DNA from: Leuctra nigra
Taxonomy: Eukaryota > Arthropoda > Insecta > Plecoptera > Leuctridae
NCBI GenBank assembly: GCA_934045905.1
Contig: OW203771.1
Span: 4,588,001 to 4,652,000, forward strand
Direction of reading: 5' to 3'
DNA length: 64,000 bases
Each line of letters opens with the position of its first letter. The stretch's first letter is position 1. Under the pieces are notes generated by a model that searched no databases, was not told the origin of the DNA, and was given only the letters and a program-made list of their open reading frames with translations. Below, piece after piece: positions 40,360 to 50,650 of the stretch. The translations under genes were made by a program, and so were the position numbers.

Positions 40360-40390
40360 CATGAAAACGCTCAGTGTAACGCGTTGATTA
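40360..40390 (+). repeat. Family B terminal fragment beside the receptor array
   Basis: GAAAACGCTCAGTGTAACGC followed by GTTGATTA matches the family B terminus. It lies about 50 bp before the first receptor exon copy. Confidence 0.5.
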
Positions 40391-40438
40391 GCTATTCTAT
40401 CAAATTGTTTTATTTAATAAATCCTCCTCTTCCGTCAG

Positions 40439-43400
40439 GTTTGTGGCGAGTCTCGGACGAGCAGCGGACATGGAGCTACTACATGCGTGCTTGGTTACCG
40501 CGCATTCAACTGCTGCGAGCCTGTTACTCTCTCTATCAATGTTACAATCCTCCTCTTCTGTCAGGTTTGTGGCGAGTCTCGGACGAGCAGCGGACATGGA
40601 GCTACTACCTACGTCACTACATCCCCCACATTCAAGTTCTGCGAGGCTGTTACTCTCTCAATCAATGTTACAATCCTCCTCTTCAATCAGGTTTGTGGCG
40701 AGTCTCGGACGAGCAGCGGACATGGAGCTACTACCTACGTCACTACATCCCCCACATTCAAGTTCTGCGAGGCTGTTACTCTCTCTATCAATGTTACAAT
40801 CCTCCTCTTCAATCAGGTTTGTGGCGAGTCTCGGACGAGCAGCGGACATGGAGCTACTACCTACGTCACTACATCCCCCACATTCAAGTTCTGCGAGGCT
40901 GTTACTCTCTCAATCAATGTTACAATCCTCCTCTTCAATCAGGTTTGTGGCGAGTCTCGGACGAGCAGCGGACATGGAGCTACTACCTACGTCACTACAT
41001 CCCCCACATTCAAGTTCTGCGAGGCTGTTACTCTCTCTATCAATGTTACAATCCTCCTCTTCTGTCAGGTTTGTGGCGAGTCTCGGACGAGCAGCGGACA
41101 TGGAGCTACTACCTTCGTCACTACATCCCCCACATTCAAGTTCTGCGAGGCTGTTACTCTCTCAATCAATGTTACAATCCTTCTCTTCTGTCAGGTTTGT
41201 GGCGAGTCTCGGACGAGCAGCGGACATGGAGCTACTACCTACGTCACTACATCCCCCACATTCAAGTTCTGCGAGGCTGTAACTCTCTCAATCAATGTTA
41301 CAATCCTTCTCTTCTGTCAGGTTTGTGGCGAGTCTCGGACGAGCAGCGGACATGGAGCTACTACCTACGTCACTACATCCCCCACATTCAAGTTCTGCGA
41401 GGCTGTTACTCTCTCAATCAAAGTTACAATCCTCCTCTTCAATCAGGTTTGTGGCGAGTCTCGGACGAGCAGCGGACATGGAGCTACTACCTACGTCACT
41501 ACATCCCCCACATTCAAGTTCTGCGAGGCTGTTACTCTCTCAATCAATGTTACAATCCTCCTCTTCAATCAGGTTTGTGGCGAGTCTCGGACGAGCAGCG
41601 GACATGGAGCTACTACCTACGTCACTACATCCCCCACATTCAAGTTCTGCGAGGCTGTTACTATCTCAATCAATGTGACAATCCTCCTCTTCTGTCAGGT
41701 TTGTGGCGAGTCTCGGACGAGCAGCGGACATGGAGCTACTACCTACGTCACTACATCCCCCACATTAAAGTTCTGCGAGGCTGTTACTCTCTCAATCAAT
41801 GTTACAATCCTTCTCTTCTGTCAGGTTTGTGGCGAGTCTCGGACGAGCAGCGGACATGGAGCTACTACCTACGTCACTACATCCCCCACATTCAAGTTCT
41901 GCGAGGCTGTTACTCTCTCAATCAATGTTACAATCCTCCTCTTCAATCAGGTTTGTGGCGAGTCTCGGACGAGCAGCGGACATGGAGCTACTACCTACAT
42001 CACTACATCCCCCACATTCAAGTTCTGCGAGGCTGTTACTCTCTCAATCAATGTTACAATCCTTCTCTTCTGTCAGGTTTGTGGCGAGTCTCGGACGAGC
42101 AGCGGACATGGAGCTACTACCTACGTCACTACATCCCCCACATTCAAGTTCTGCGAGGCTGTTACTCTCTCAATCAATGTTACAATCCTTCTCTTCTGTC
42201 AGGTTTGTGGCGAGTCTCGGACGAGCAGCGGACATGGAGCTACTACCTACGTCACTACATCCCCCACATTCAAGTTCTGCGAGGCTGTTACTCTCTCAAT
42301 CAATGTTACAATCCTTCTCTTCTGTCAGGTTTGTGGCGAGTCTCGGACGAGCAGCGGACATGGAGCTACTACCTACGTCACTACATCCCCCACATTCAAG
42401 TTCTGCGAGGCTGTTACTCTCTCAATCAATGTTACAATCCTCCTCTTCAATCAGGTTTGTGGCGAGTCTCGGACGAGCAGCGGACATGGAGCTACTACCT
42501 ACATCACTACATCCCCCACATTCAAGTTCTGCGAGGCTGTTACTCTCTCAATCAATGTTACAATCCTTCTCTTCTGTCAGGTTTGTGGCGAGTCTCGGAC
42601 GAGCAGCGGACATGGAGCTACTACCTACGTCACTACATCCCCCACATTCAAGTTCTGCGAGGCTGTTACTCTCTCAATCAATGTTACAATCCTTCTCTTC
42701 TGTCAGGTTTGTGGCGAGTCTCGGACGAGCAGCGGACATGAAGCTACTACCTACGTCACTACATCCCCCACATTCAAGTTCTGCGAGGCTGTTACTCTCT
42801 CAATCAATGTTACAATCCTTCTCTTCTGTCAGGTTTGTGGCGAGTCTCGGACGAGCAGCGGACATGGAGCTACTACCTACGTCACTACATCCCCCACATT
42901 CAAGTTCTGCGAGGCTGTTACTCTCTCAATCAACGTTACAATCCTCCTCTTCAATCAGGTTTGTGGCGAGTCTCGGACGAGCAGCGGACATGGAGCTACT
43001 ACCTACGTCACTACATCCCCCACATTCAAGTTCTGCGAGGCTGTTACTCTCTCTATCAATGTTACAATCCTCCTCTTCTGTCAGGTTTGTGGCGAGTCTC
43101 GGACGAGCAGCGGACATGGAGCTACTACCTACGTCACTACATCCCCCACATTCAAGTTCTGCGAGGCTGTTACTCTCTCAATCAATGTTACAATCCTTCT
43201 CTTCTGTCAGGTTTGTGGCGAGTCTCGGACGAGCAGCGGACATGGAGCTACTACCTACGTCACTACATCCCCCACATTCAAGTTCTGCGAGGCTGTAACT
43301 CTCTCAATCAATGTTACAATCCTTCTCTTCTGTCAGGTTTGTGGCGAGTCTCGGACGAGCAGCGGACATGGAGCTACTACCTACGTCACTACATCCCCCA

Positions 43401-45570
43401 CATTCAAGTTCTGCGAGGCTGTTACTCTCTCAATCAAAGTTACAATCCTCCTCTTCAATCAGGTTTGTGGCGAGTCTCGGACGAGCAGCGGACATGGAGC
43501 TACTACCTACGTCACTACATCCCCCACATTCAAGTTCTGCGAGGCTGTTACTCTCTCAATCAATGTTACAATCCTCCTCTTCTGTCAGGTTTGTGGCGAG
43601 TCTCGGACGAGCAGCGGACATGGAGCTACTACCTACGTCACTACATCCCCCACATTCAAGTTCTGCGAGGCTGTTACTCTCTCAATCAATGTTACAATCC
43701 TCCTCTTCAATCAGGTTTGTGGCGAGTCTCGGACGAGCAGCGGACATGGAGCTACTACGTACGTCACTACATCCCCCACATTCAAGTTCTGCGAGGCTGT
43801 TACTATCTCAATCAATGTGACAATCCTCCTCTTCTGTCAGGTTTGTGGCGAGTCTCGGACGAGCAGCGGACATGGAGCTACTACCTACGTCACTACATCC
43901 CCCACATTAAAGTTCTGCGAGGCTGTTACTCTCTCAATCAATGTTACAATCCTTCTCTTCTGTCAGGTTTGTGGCGAGTCTCGGACGAGCAGCGGACATG
44001 GAGCTACTACCTACGTCACTACATCCCCCACATTCAAGTTCTGCGAGGCTGTTACTCTCTCAATCAATGTTACAATCCTCCTCTTCAATCAGGTTTGTGG
44101 CGAGTCTCGGACGAGCAGCGGACATGGAGCTACTACCTACATCACTACATCCCCCACATTCAAGTTCTGCGAGGCTGTTACTCTCTCAATCAATGTTACA
44201 ATCCTTCTCTTCTGTCAGGTTTGTGGCGAGTCTCGGACGAGCAGCGGACATGGAGCTACTACCTACGTCACTACATCCCCCACATTCAAGTTCTGCGAGG
44301 TTGTTACTCTCTCAATCAATGTTACAATCCCTCTCTTCTGTCAGGTTTGTGGCGAGTCTCGGACGAGCAGCGGACATGGAGCTACTACCTACGTCACTAC
44401 ATCCCCCACATTCAAGTTCTGCGAGGCTGTTACTCTCTCAATCAATGTTACAATCCTCCTCTTCAATCAGGTTTGTGGCGAGTCTCGGACGAGCAGCGGA
44501 CATGGAGCTACTACCTACATCACTACATCCCCCACATTCAAGTTCTGCGAGGCTGTTACTCTCTCAATCAATGTTACAATCCTTCTCTTCTGTCAGGTTT
44601 GTGGCGAGTCTCGGACGAGCAGCGGACATGGAGCTACTACCTACGTCACTACATCCCCCACATTCAAGTTCTGCGAGGCTGTTACTCTCTCAATCAATGT
44701 TACAATCCTTCTCTTCTGTCAGGTTTGTGGCGAGTCTCGGACGAGCAGCGGACATGGAGCTACTACCTACGTCACTACATCCCCCACATTCAAGTTCTGC
44801 GAGGCTGTTACTCTCTCAATCAATGTTACAATCCTTCTCTTCTGTCAGGTTTGTGGCGAGTCTCGGACGAGCAGCGGACATGGAGCTACTACCTACGTCA
44901 CTACATCCCCCACATTCAAGTTCTGCGAGGCTGTTACTCTCTCAATCAATGTTACAATCCTCCTCTTTAATCAGGTTTGTGGCGAGTCTCGGACGAGCAG
45001 CGGACATGGAGCTACTCCCTACGTCACTACATCCCCCACATTCAAGTTCTGCGAGGCTGTTACTCTCTCAATCAATGTTACAATCCTTCTCTTCTGTCAG
45101 GTTTGTGGCGAGTCTCGGACGAGCAGCGGACATGGAGCTACTACCTACGTCACTACATCCCCCACATTCAAGTTCTGCGAGGCTGTTACTCTCTCAATCA
45201 ATGTTACAATCCTTCTCTTCTGTCAGGTTTGTGGCGAGTCTCGGACGAGCAGCGGACATGGAGCTACTACCTACGTCACTACATCCCCCACATTCAAGTT
45301 CTGCGAGGCTGTTACTCTCTCAATCAATGTTACAATCCTCCTCTTTAATCAGGTTTGTGGCGAGTCTCGGACGAGCAGCGGACATGGAGCTACTCCCTAC
45401 GTCACTACATCCCCCACATTCAAGTTCTGCGAGGCTGTTACTCTCTCAATCAATGTTACAATCCTTCTCTTCTGTCAGGTTTGTGGCGAGTCTCGGACGA
45501 GCAGCGGACATGGAGCTACTACCTACGTCACTACATCCCCCACATTCAAGTTCTGCGAGGCTCTTACTCT
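40439..45570 (+). repeat. Tandem array: splice acceptor plus exon 5' edge of an odorant receptor, 41 copies
   Basis: A strict 126-bp period runs from the copy starting at 40439 to the genuine exon at 45479 (40 intervals of 126 = 5040). Each unit holds 34 bp of intron end (pyrimidine tract, then CTGTCAG or CAATCAG) and 92 bp of exon. The first copy is the most diverged. Because 126 is divisible by three, all frames stay in register. The receptor frame has three stops (42739-42741, 44968-44970, 45346-45348), so only acceptors of the last two copies can give an uninterrupted product. Confidence 0.95.
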
Positions 45571-48500
45571 ATGGCTTTAGCTCTGATGGCCGCCTACACG
45601 GTCTATAACGACACCGAGGTCTTCACCGAAGTGCTCATGTATGCATTGGTCTACTCCATGCTGCTGTTCAAAGCGTGTAACTCGTTCGTTAACCGACAAA
45701 GGATTCAAGAGATCTTTCAGCTCATCGAAGACATAAGCTATTCGGTAACTGAAGACGAACTGCATTTAATCGAAGAGAAGAATGTTTTCATGGTGTTTCT
45801 GTTAACATACATTCCTGGAATTGTTTGTGGAGCTCTGCTCATTTGCTTCGCGTGTATGGCGCCCTCTGCATTTAGCACCCGCGTACTACCGTTCTGGTAA
45901 GTCGACATAATTTCAACAGTCAAAGATAAATGTAAAGAGTTGAATTAATCTAGTTGGTAAGGATTACAATTTTTACTTTTAAACGTAACATCTGGGTTTA
46001 TCAGAGCATTAAAAATCAATATTAGTGTAATACTAGAAAAATGCTAAGCGAGCACCGGTACGTGCAAATTCTCCCACCCAAATTCCACACCAAACGCACA
46101 GAAACATATTCATCTATATTTAATTGAAATAAGGTCCACTCAATCAGGGTATTCAAAATATCTTACCGGACAGCTAAATGAGAAACGCAGTGTAGGACAA
46201 ATGCATCGTTGAGTAGTTCTTTCGGCATTTACTTAGCCTACCTGAAATCGGGCACAGTGGGTTAGGCCAAAGATGAAAATATTTGTACATAATTTCTAAG
46301 TTAAAGTTGCAGTCAACCCTTTTTGATCTAATAAGTCAGTCCACAGAATGATAATTTTTTATTGAGCGAGCGAAGCGAGCGTCTCCTTTTGGCTCTTTTG
46401 GCACGGACCTCTGTTTTTTTTTTATTTTTTTTTCTGCTATTAACCGATACAAAGGTCGCACCGTTTCACCGACCGATCTGAAATTTTGCACACATGTTAA
46501 ACCAACCTTCTCTGTTTGCAGACTTTAATTTTTTTGAAATCTATTTATTGGTTAAAGTTTAAATAAATATCTCCTGATAGGCAGAAAAATTAAAACGGTC
46601 TTCCATAATTCTGATCAAACTAATTTTTTGCATTATCATTAAGACCAACATTGTCTCTTATTTTACAATATTTCATCCCAATCAGTTAAGAACGTATGAA
46701 CTTATTGACATTTTTAATATCTGTCAGTAATGAAGAATCGAAATGTTGTTTTCCAGTGCCAATTGAATTGAATATTATTTGCTATATTTACCAGGGTGCT
46801 TAGTTGCTATTTTCAAGTTTCGATGAAAAGCATATACTTTTATATTGATTGAGTGATCATATTTCAATTCAATATGGATGTATATGTTTTCTGTGCGTTG
46901 TGTACGCATTTCCGGTTCGAGAATTTGCACGTACCCGTGCTCGCTCATCAACGCGTTACACTGAGCGTTTTCCTATTTTAGTCAAACATACATAAGTTCA
47001 TATAAGGATAAAATGTGCCTGACTTTTCCTCCACTAGTACCTTGACAACACGCTCTGATTCCAGGCGCTGGCTGCCGTACGACTTGACAAACGCACCAGT
47101 GTTCGCGTTCACCTACGTCATGCTGGCAGCCTCGTCTGTGCTCGACACGTACCTCAATGCGATCTGGGACGGCTCGTGCTACGTGCCCATCGTCTACACG
47201 GCGCGCTTCTTCAGAATACTCGGGTTCGTATAATGTGGTGTATCCAGGGACGCACAATCCTGAACAGGCACGCACCCCTACCCTTTAGAAAGCCTATATA
47301 CTGGGGAAGAGAGTGGCAAAATGGGTGACTGTTTTCTATTGGTTGAAGAATTAACCAATGGTGTGGCCGCTTTAATGGGAGCCGCCATCTTGTGCTCAAA
47401 CAGTGGGCAAGTTAGAGAGCCTAGGGCAAGTAGCTGGCTGAGGCAGGATCTAGTTGACGACCTTGACAAGCGTCCATAACTTGAGTACAAGATGGCGCCT
47501 ACGAGTTGGCCACTCTCTTCCCCAGTATATAGGCTCTCTACTACCCTCTGATTCAATTCCCCTCCATATGTTCTTATACATTTATATGCCAGAATAAAAA
47601 GTATTAAAATCGCGTTGAAATGCACCAAATTGATGACTGAAGTTCAACAAATGACCCGCATTTCGCTGAGGGCCCTGCCCCAGACCCCCTTTCTCGTTGT
47701 AGACACTAGGTTCTCCAGCTCAAATTCTTTTACAATATTACTTCCTCCCCCTTTTGCAAATTTAGTTTCTACGGTCTTCTGAAGAATATGTAATTACTCA
47801 AGAAGGATTGATTTCCCTGCTCATTTTCAATCATCCATTGTGACCATGACGTATAGATCTATTTAAAACATGATTTTTTAGGTTGACTGGTAAATATGCA
47901 ATGTATACTTGATGAAAGAAATAAAATCGTTGAAAATATTAAATGACTGCTGTACTAGTTCATTATTAGTAATCAATCACCCTAGAGTGAGACAAGGAGA
48001 TTGCTTGGTCTGACTACTGATGATGCGATCTAACATATTTTCAGTAAATCCGATTATTCAAGCGATAATATTTTTTTATCGAGTTTACCCATATTCATTT
48101 TAAAGAATTTGAATCTTCAAAAGGAGATTACATTCGCTGTAATTAGTTTACAATGCAACTACAGCAGGTGATATGTTTAACAGATGAATAGTGGCAATTC
48201 TAGGTATCTTTATCATTAGTTCTTTCTAGGTAATGTTCTCCCAATCAACTGTTTTCATTTAACGGAGTATTGGCAACCGTACGCAAAGTTGATGTTTTTG
48301 ACTTATTTTCCAAATAGTGAGCGTTTGGAAAATCTACGGGCAACGGTGAAGAATAACGCCATTGAAGAAAGACGTGATTCTGAGCTCGAAGTGATGCAGA
48401 ATGAGGAAACCTCAGCGATGGATCGACGCTTCGGCGACGTCGTTGTTCAACCAGCTGGAGGGAATCCTCGGGGAGCGCGCGGGAACATTGCGAGGGAGAA

Positions 48501-48584
48501 GGAACTGGCAGGACTCGAGCAAGTCAACCGGGCCATGGAAGAGTATCTTAAGCAATGTGTCCAGCACCACGAGACTCTGTTACA
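45479..48584 (+). CDS. Odorant receptor (7tm_6 family), partial, three exons recognised
   Basis: Exons are 45479-45896, 47065-47223 and 48318-48584, joined in phases 2 and 2. The product begins just before TM1 (GLWRVSDEQRTW, then LRHYIPHIQVLRG). It runs through TM1 and TM2 (VFTEVLMYALVYSMLLFKACN), the NRQRIQEIF loop, TM3 (FMVFLLTYIPGIVCGALL), then PFWRWLPYDLTNAPVFAFTYVM and TM4. It ends in the intracellular loop with RILGERLENL and YLKQCVQHHETLL. These are hallmarks of insect odorant receptors, which form ligand-gated channels with Orco in sensory neuron membranes. The first exon with the start codon and the C-terminal exons (TM5-TM7) were not found. Upstream lies the 41-copy array of this exon's 5' edge. 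A long Gly/Arg/Glu-rich insert in the third exon is unusual. The gene may be incomplete or have very long introns. Confidence 0.85.
45897..47064 (+). other. Receptor intron containing family B repeats
   Basis: The intron starts GTAAGTCG and ends GATTCCAG. It contains a family B fragment (about 46031-46130) and a minus-oriented copy (46364-46976). Confidence 0.7.
46364..46976 (-). repeat. Family B repeat in the receptor intron
   Basis: TGAGCGAGCGAAGCGAGCG at one end, the CAACGCGTTACACTGAGCGTT hairpin region and TCCTAT at the other. The terminal CTAG has mutated to CTAT. Confidence 0.65.
47291..47535. repeat. TIR element of about 245 bp in the receptor intron
   Basis: AGCCTATATACTGGGGAAGA and about 7 further bases are repeated inverted at 47510-47535. 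The inner part is also partly complementary ('gccatcttgtgctcaa' against 'ttgagtacaagatggc'). A MITE. Confidence 0.7.
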
Positions 48585-49147
48585 GTAAAGCTGCGTTCCC
48601 ATACTTTGCTTTCGCTTCGCATTCGGTTCGCTTTCGCAAAATGGCTACCTTTTAACACAGAAAATCGTCAATGTTTAATTTCGTCTCCGAAATGCAAAAA
48701 TGTTGGACCCAACTTCAACTTCGACGAAACCGAAACGCGCGAAATCCGGAAGTGATTTCTATTGTAGCGGTGACAATTTCCCTTTCCGATTGAAAATATC
48801 GTACATTATTCTAGTTTTCGTTGATGTTTTCGCACACACGACAACGCAGTGTGATTCATATTCTTAAAAGTATATTTAAAATTGCTTCATTCGTGACAGC
48901 CGGCCTTTAAAATTATTAGCGTGCATTATCTCCTAACATAGAGGTGCTAAATAGTTTCCATTTATAGAAGCCAATGTTGTGTGATGAACATATTAAATGT
49001 GTACAGTTTAAATTGTTATTATAAATAAGAAATCACTTTCCTTGTCACTCATAATTGGTAGGAAAGCCTTGAAATCTATGCAGGTACTACCAAATATTTA
49101 TTCAATCACACAAGTAATATTCAATAGGTATTCAATACCTATTTTAC
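48585..49147. other. Stretch downstream of the last recognised receptor exon
   Basis: Begins with the donor GTAAAGCT of the third recognised exon. I searched by eye for a receptor C-terminal exon (TM5-TM7 signature) here and up to 55 kb and found none. Confidence 0.35.
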
Positions 49148-49149
49148 GG

Positions 49150-49392
49150 AACAGAGGGCTGAGTGGTAACGCTCTACTAACTTGTACTAACTTGTATTCC
49201 GGAGGCACTGGACGTTCTTCCTGACTGGGTTTTTTCGTAGTATTCCCTCAGTCGAGAGGCACCCTACTAATAGGCCACGACCGCCTCCTTCCCACCTTTC
49301 ATCCTTGCCTCCTTTTCACCATAATTTCCCAATAATCGTCAAAATCATTCATCCGTCGCCATTAGCCTCGCTTCAGAACAGTGCGACGTTAA
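49150..49392 (+). mobile_element. tRNA-derived SINE (family E), truncated copy
   Basis: It has the A-box region (GCTGAGTGGTAACGC) and the body, but the segment around the B box is partly deleted. It also has a small internal duplication ('aacttgtactaacttgtattcc'). Ends near 'gcgacgttaa'. Confidence 0.65.
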
Positions 49393-49552
49393 ATATACTA
49401 TATTACAAAATCACATATCTCATAATACAGGCTGGCCCAAAAAATGTCCAATGGGCCAGACACAGCTGTGATCAAACGCATCCATGATCAAACTACTTAA
49501 ATGATCATACTGAAAATTTCACATATTATAAAACACATAGTTATGGTTTGAT

Positions 49553-50010
49553 GTGGGAAACTTTCTAAAACATTACTTTAGTATTGGAAAGAAGTTGGAG
49601 CTGTTCGAATTTGGTTGCCGAAAAATCTATTGTACGGAGCTTAAAATGCTTTTAAATGGCTGTAACACCGTTTTATCAAAACTATTGACGATAAGAAGCC
49701 GAATATTTTTATTTTTATTCAAAAGAAGTGACTATCGATTGTGTTCAAATTTCAATAAATTTGAATAAATGGTATCTTGAAGTTAAGCTAAAAATTGTTC
49801 CAATCGGTCCAGCCTTTTTCGAGATAATGACATCTCTTCCGGTTTTAAAAATGGCGGCAGAAACCACTGCCATTTAGAACTCATATAAATGCTTAGTTTC
49901 AACATAAGCTTTCTGAGTGTTTTTATTGTAGTAAGATGTGATGTTGGTCAGATTTGGCATTACTATGCTGTCAATTCCGGTTTCGGTAGTAGTTAATTTC
50001 GATATCGACT
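49553..50010 (+). repeat. Family C-related fragment
   Basis: Contains 'caatcggtccagcc', a degenerate CRE/ETS module ('atgacatctcttccggttt') and 'aaaatggcggc' as in the family C repeats. The hairpin end is absent. Confidence 0.55.
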
Positions 50011-50650
50011 ATTGATATGACCGCCCGAATATGTAATTTTATGACTAAAATTATTTTATATTCCGTATGTTGTTATGGCCCAGCCTATCTTCAGCTTAAC
50101 AATTGCAACAAGAGTTACTGACGAAGTTTAATTAGCTGTAACATCGGGAGTATAAAACAGCATGGCGCTCGATCTAATGCATAGAGGTGAATATCACAGA
50201 GTCAAGTTGTTAAACTGCATATTGCAACACATAAATGCAATTGCAATTGCAGTTAGAACTAGAGATATCATGTTCACTGCTCTGATTAGAAAAAAATATA
50301 ACCCTGTAGAAGGTGATTCAATAATAGAATAATAAATGAATAGCTTTCTCTCTATAGTGTTCAAATAGTTGACGTTTTCACCGTCTGAGTCGCGCTAGTG
50401 TGGAATGTGGAGTAAGGCCGTGAATTACTATATTCCGTTTTACACTTTACACACTTAACACTATACACTCAACAAAAGGCAAAAGTTAGTCGAAGTAATC
50501 GGATTGCCTTCAAATTTTACGTACTTGTTACATTCAAACTGAACTCATTAAAGTCTTTAAATTAAGTCAATTAATGAGTTGAAATGTATCATTTATGTAA
50601 TAGTATTTGATAGTCTGTTGTAATCCTGATTACATCCTGATACATCCTGA
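50011..50650. other. Intergenic AT-rich stretch
   Basis: No coding region recognised. A short direct repeat ('catcctga' four times near 50620-50660) lies at the 5' border of the R2-like element. Confidence 0.3.

Noticed and set aside
40321..42741. An 806-residue repetitive protein in the receptor frame
   Set aside because: It reads through intron ends between exon copies and terminates at a TGA; each unit contains a splice acceptor, so it is a repeated exon edge, not a protein repeat.
40487..45580. A continuous 1697-residue open frame through the 126-bp array
   Set aside because: It is out of frame with the odorant receptor exon. It is open only because the unit is a multiple of three and lacks stops in that frame. 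It resembles no known protein.
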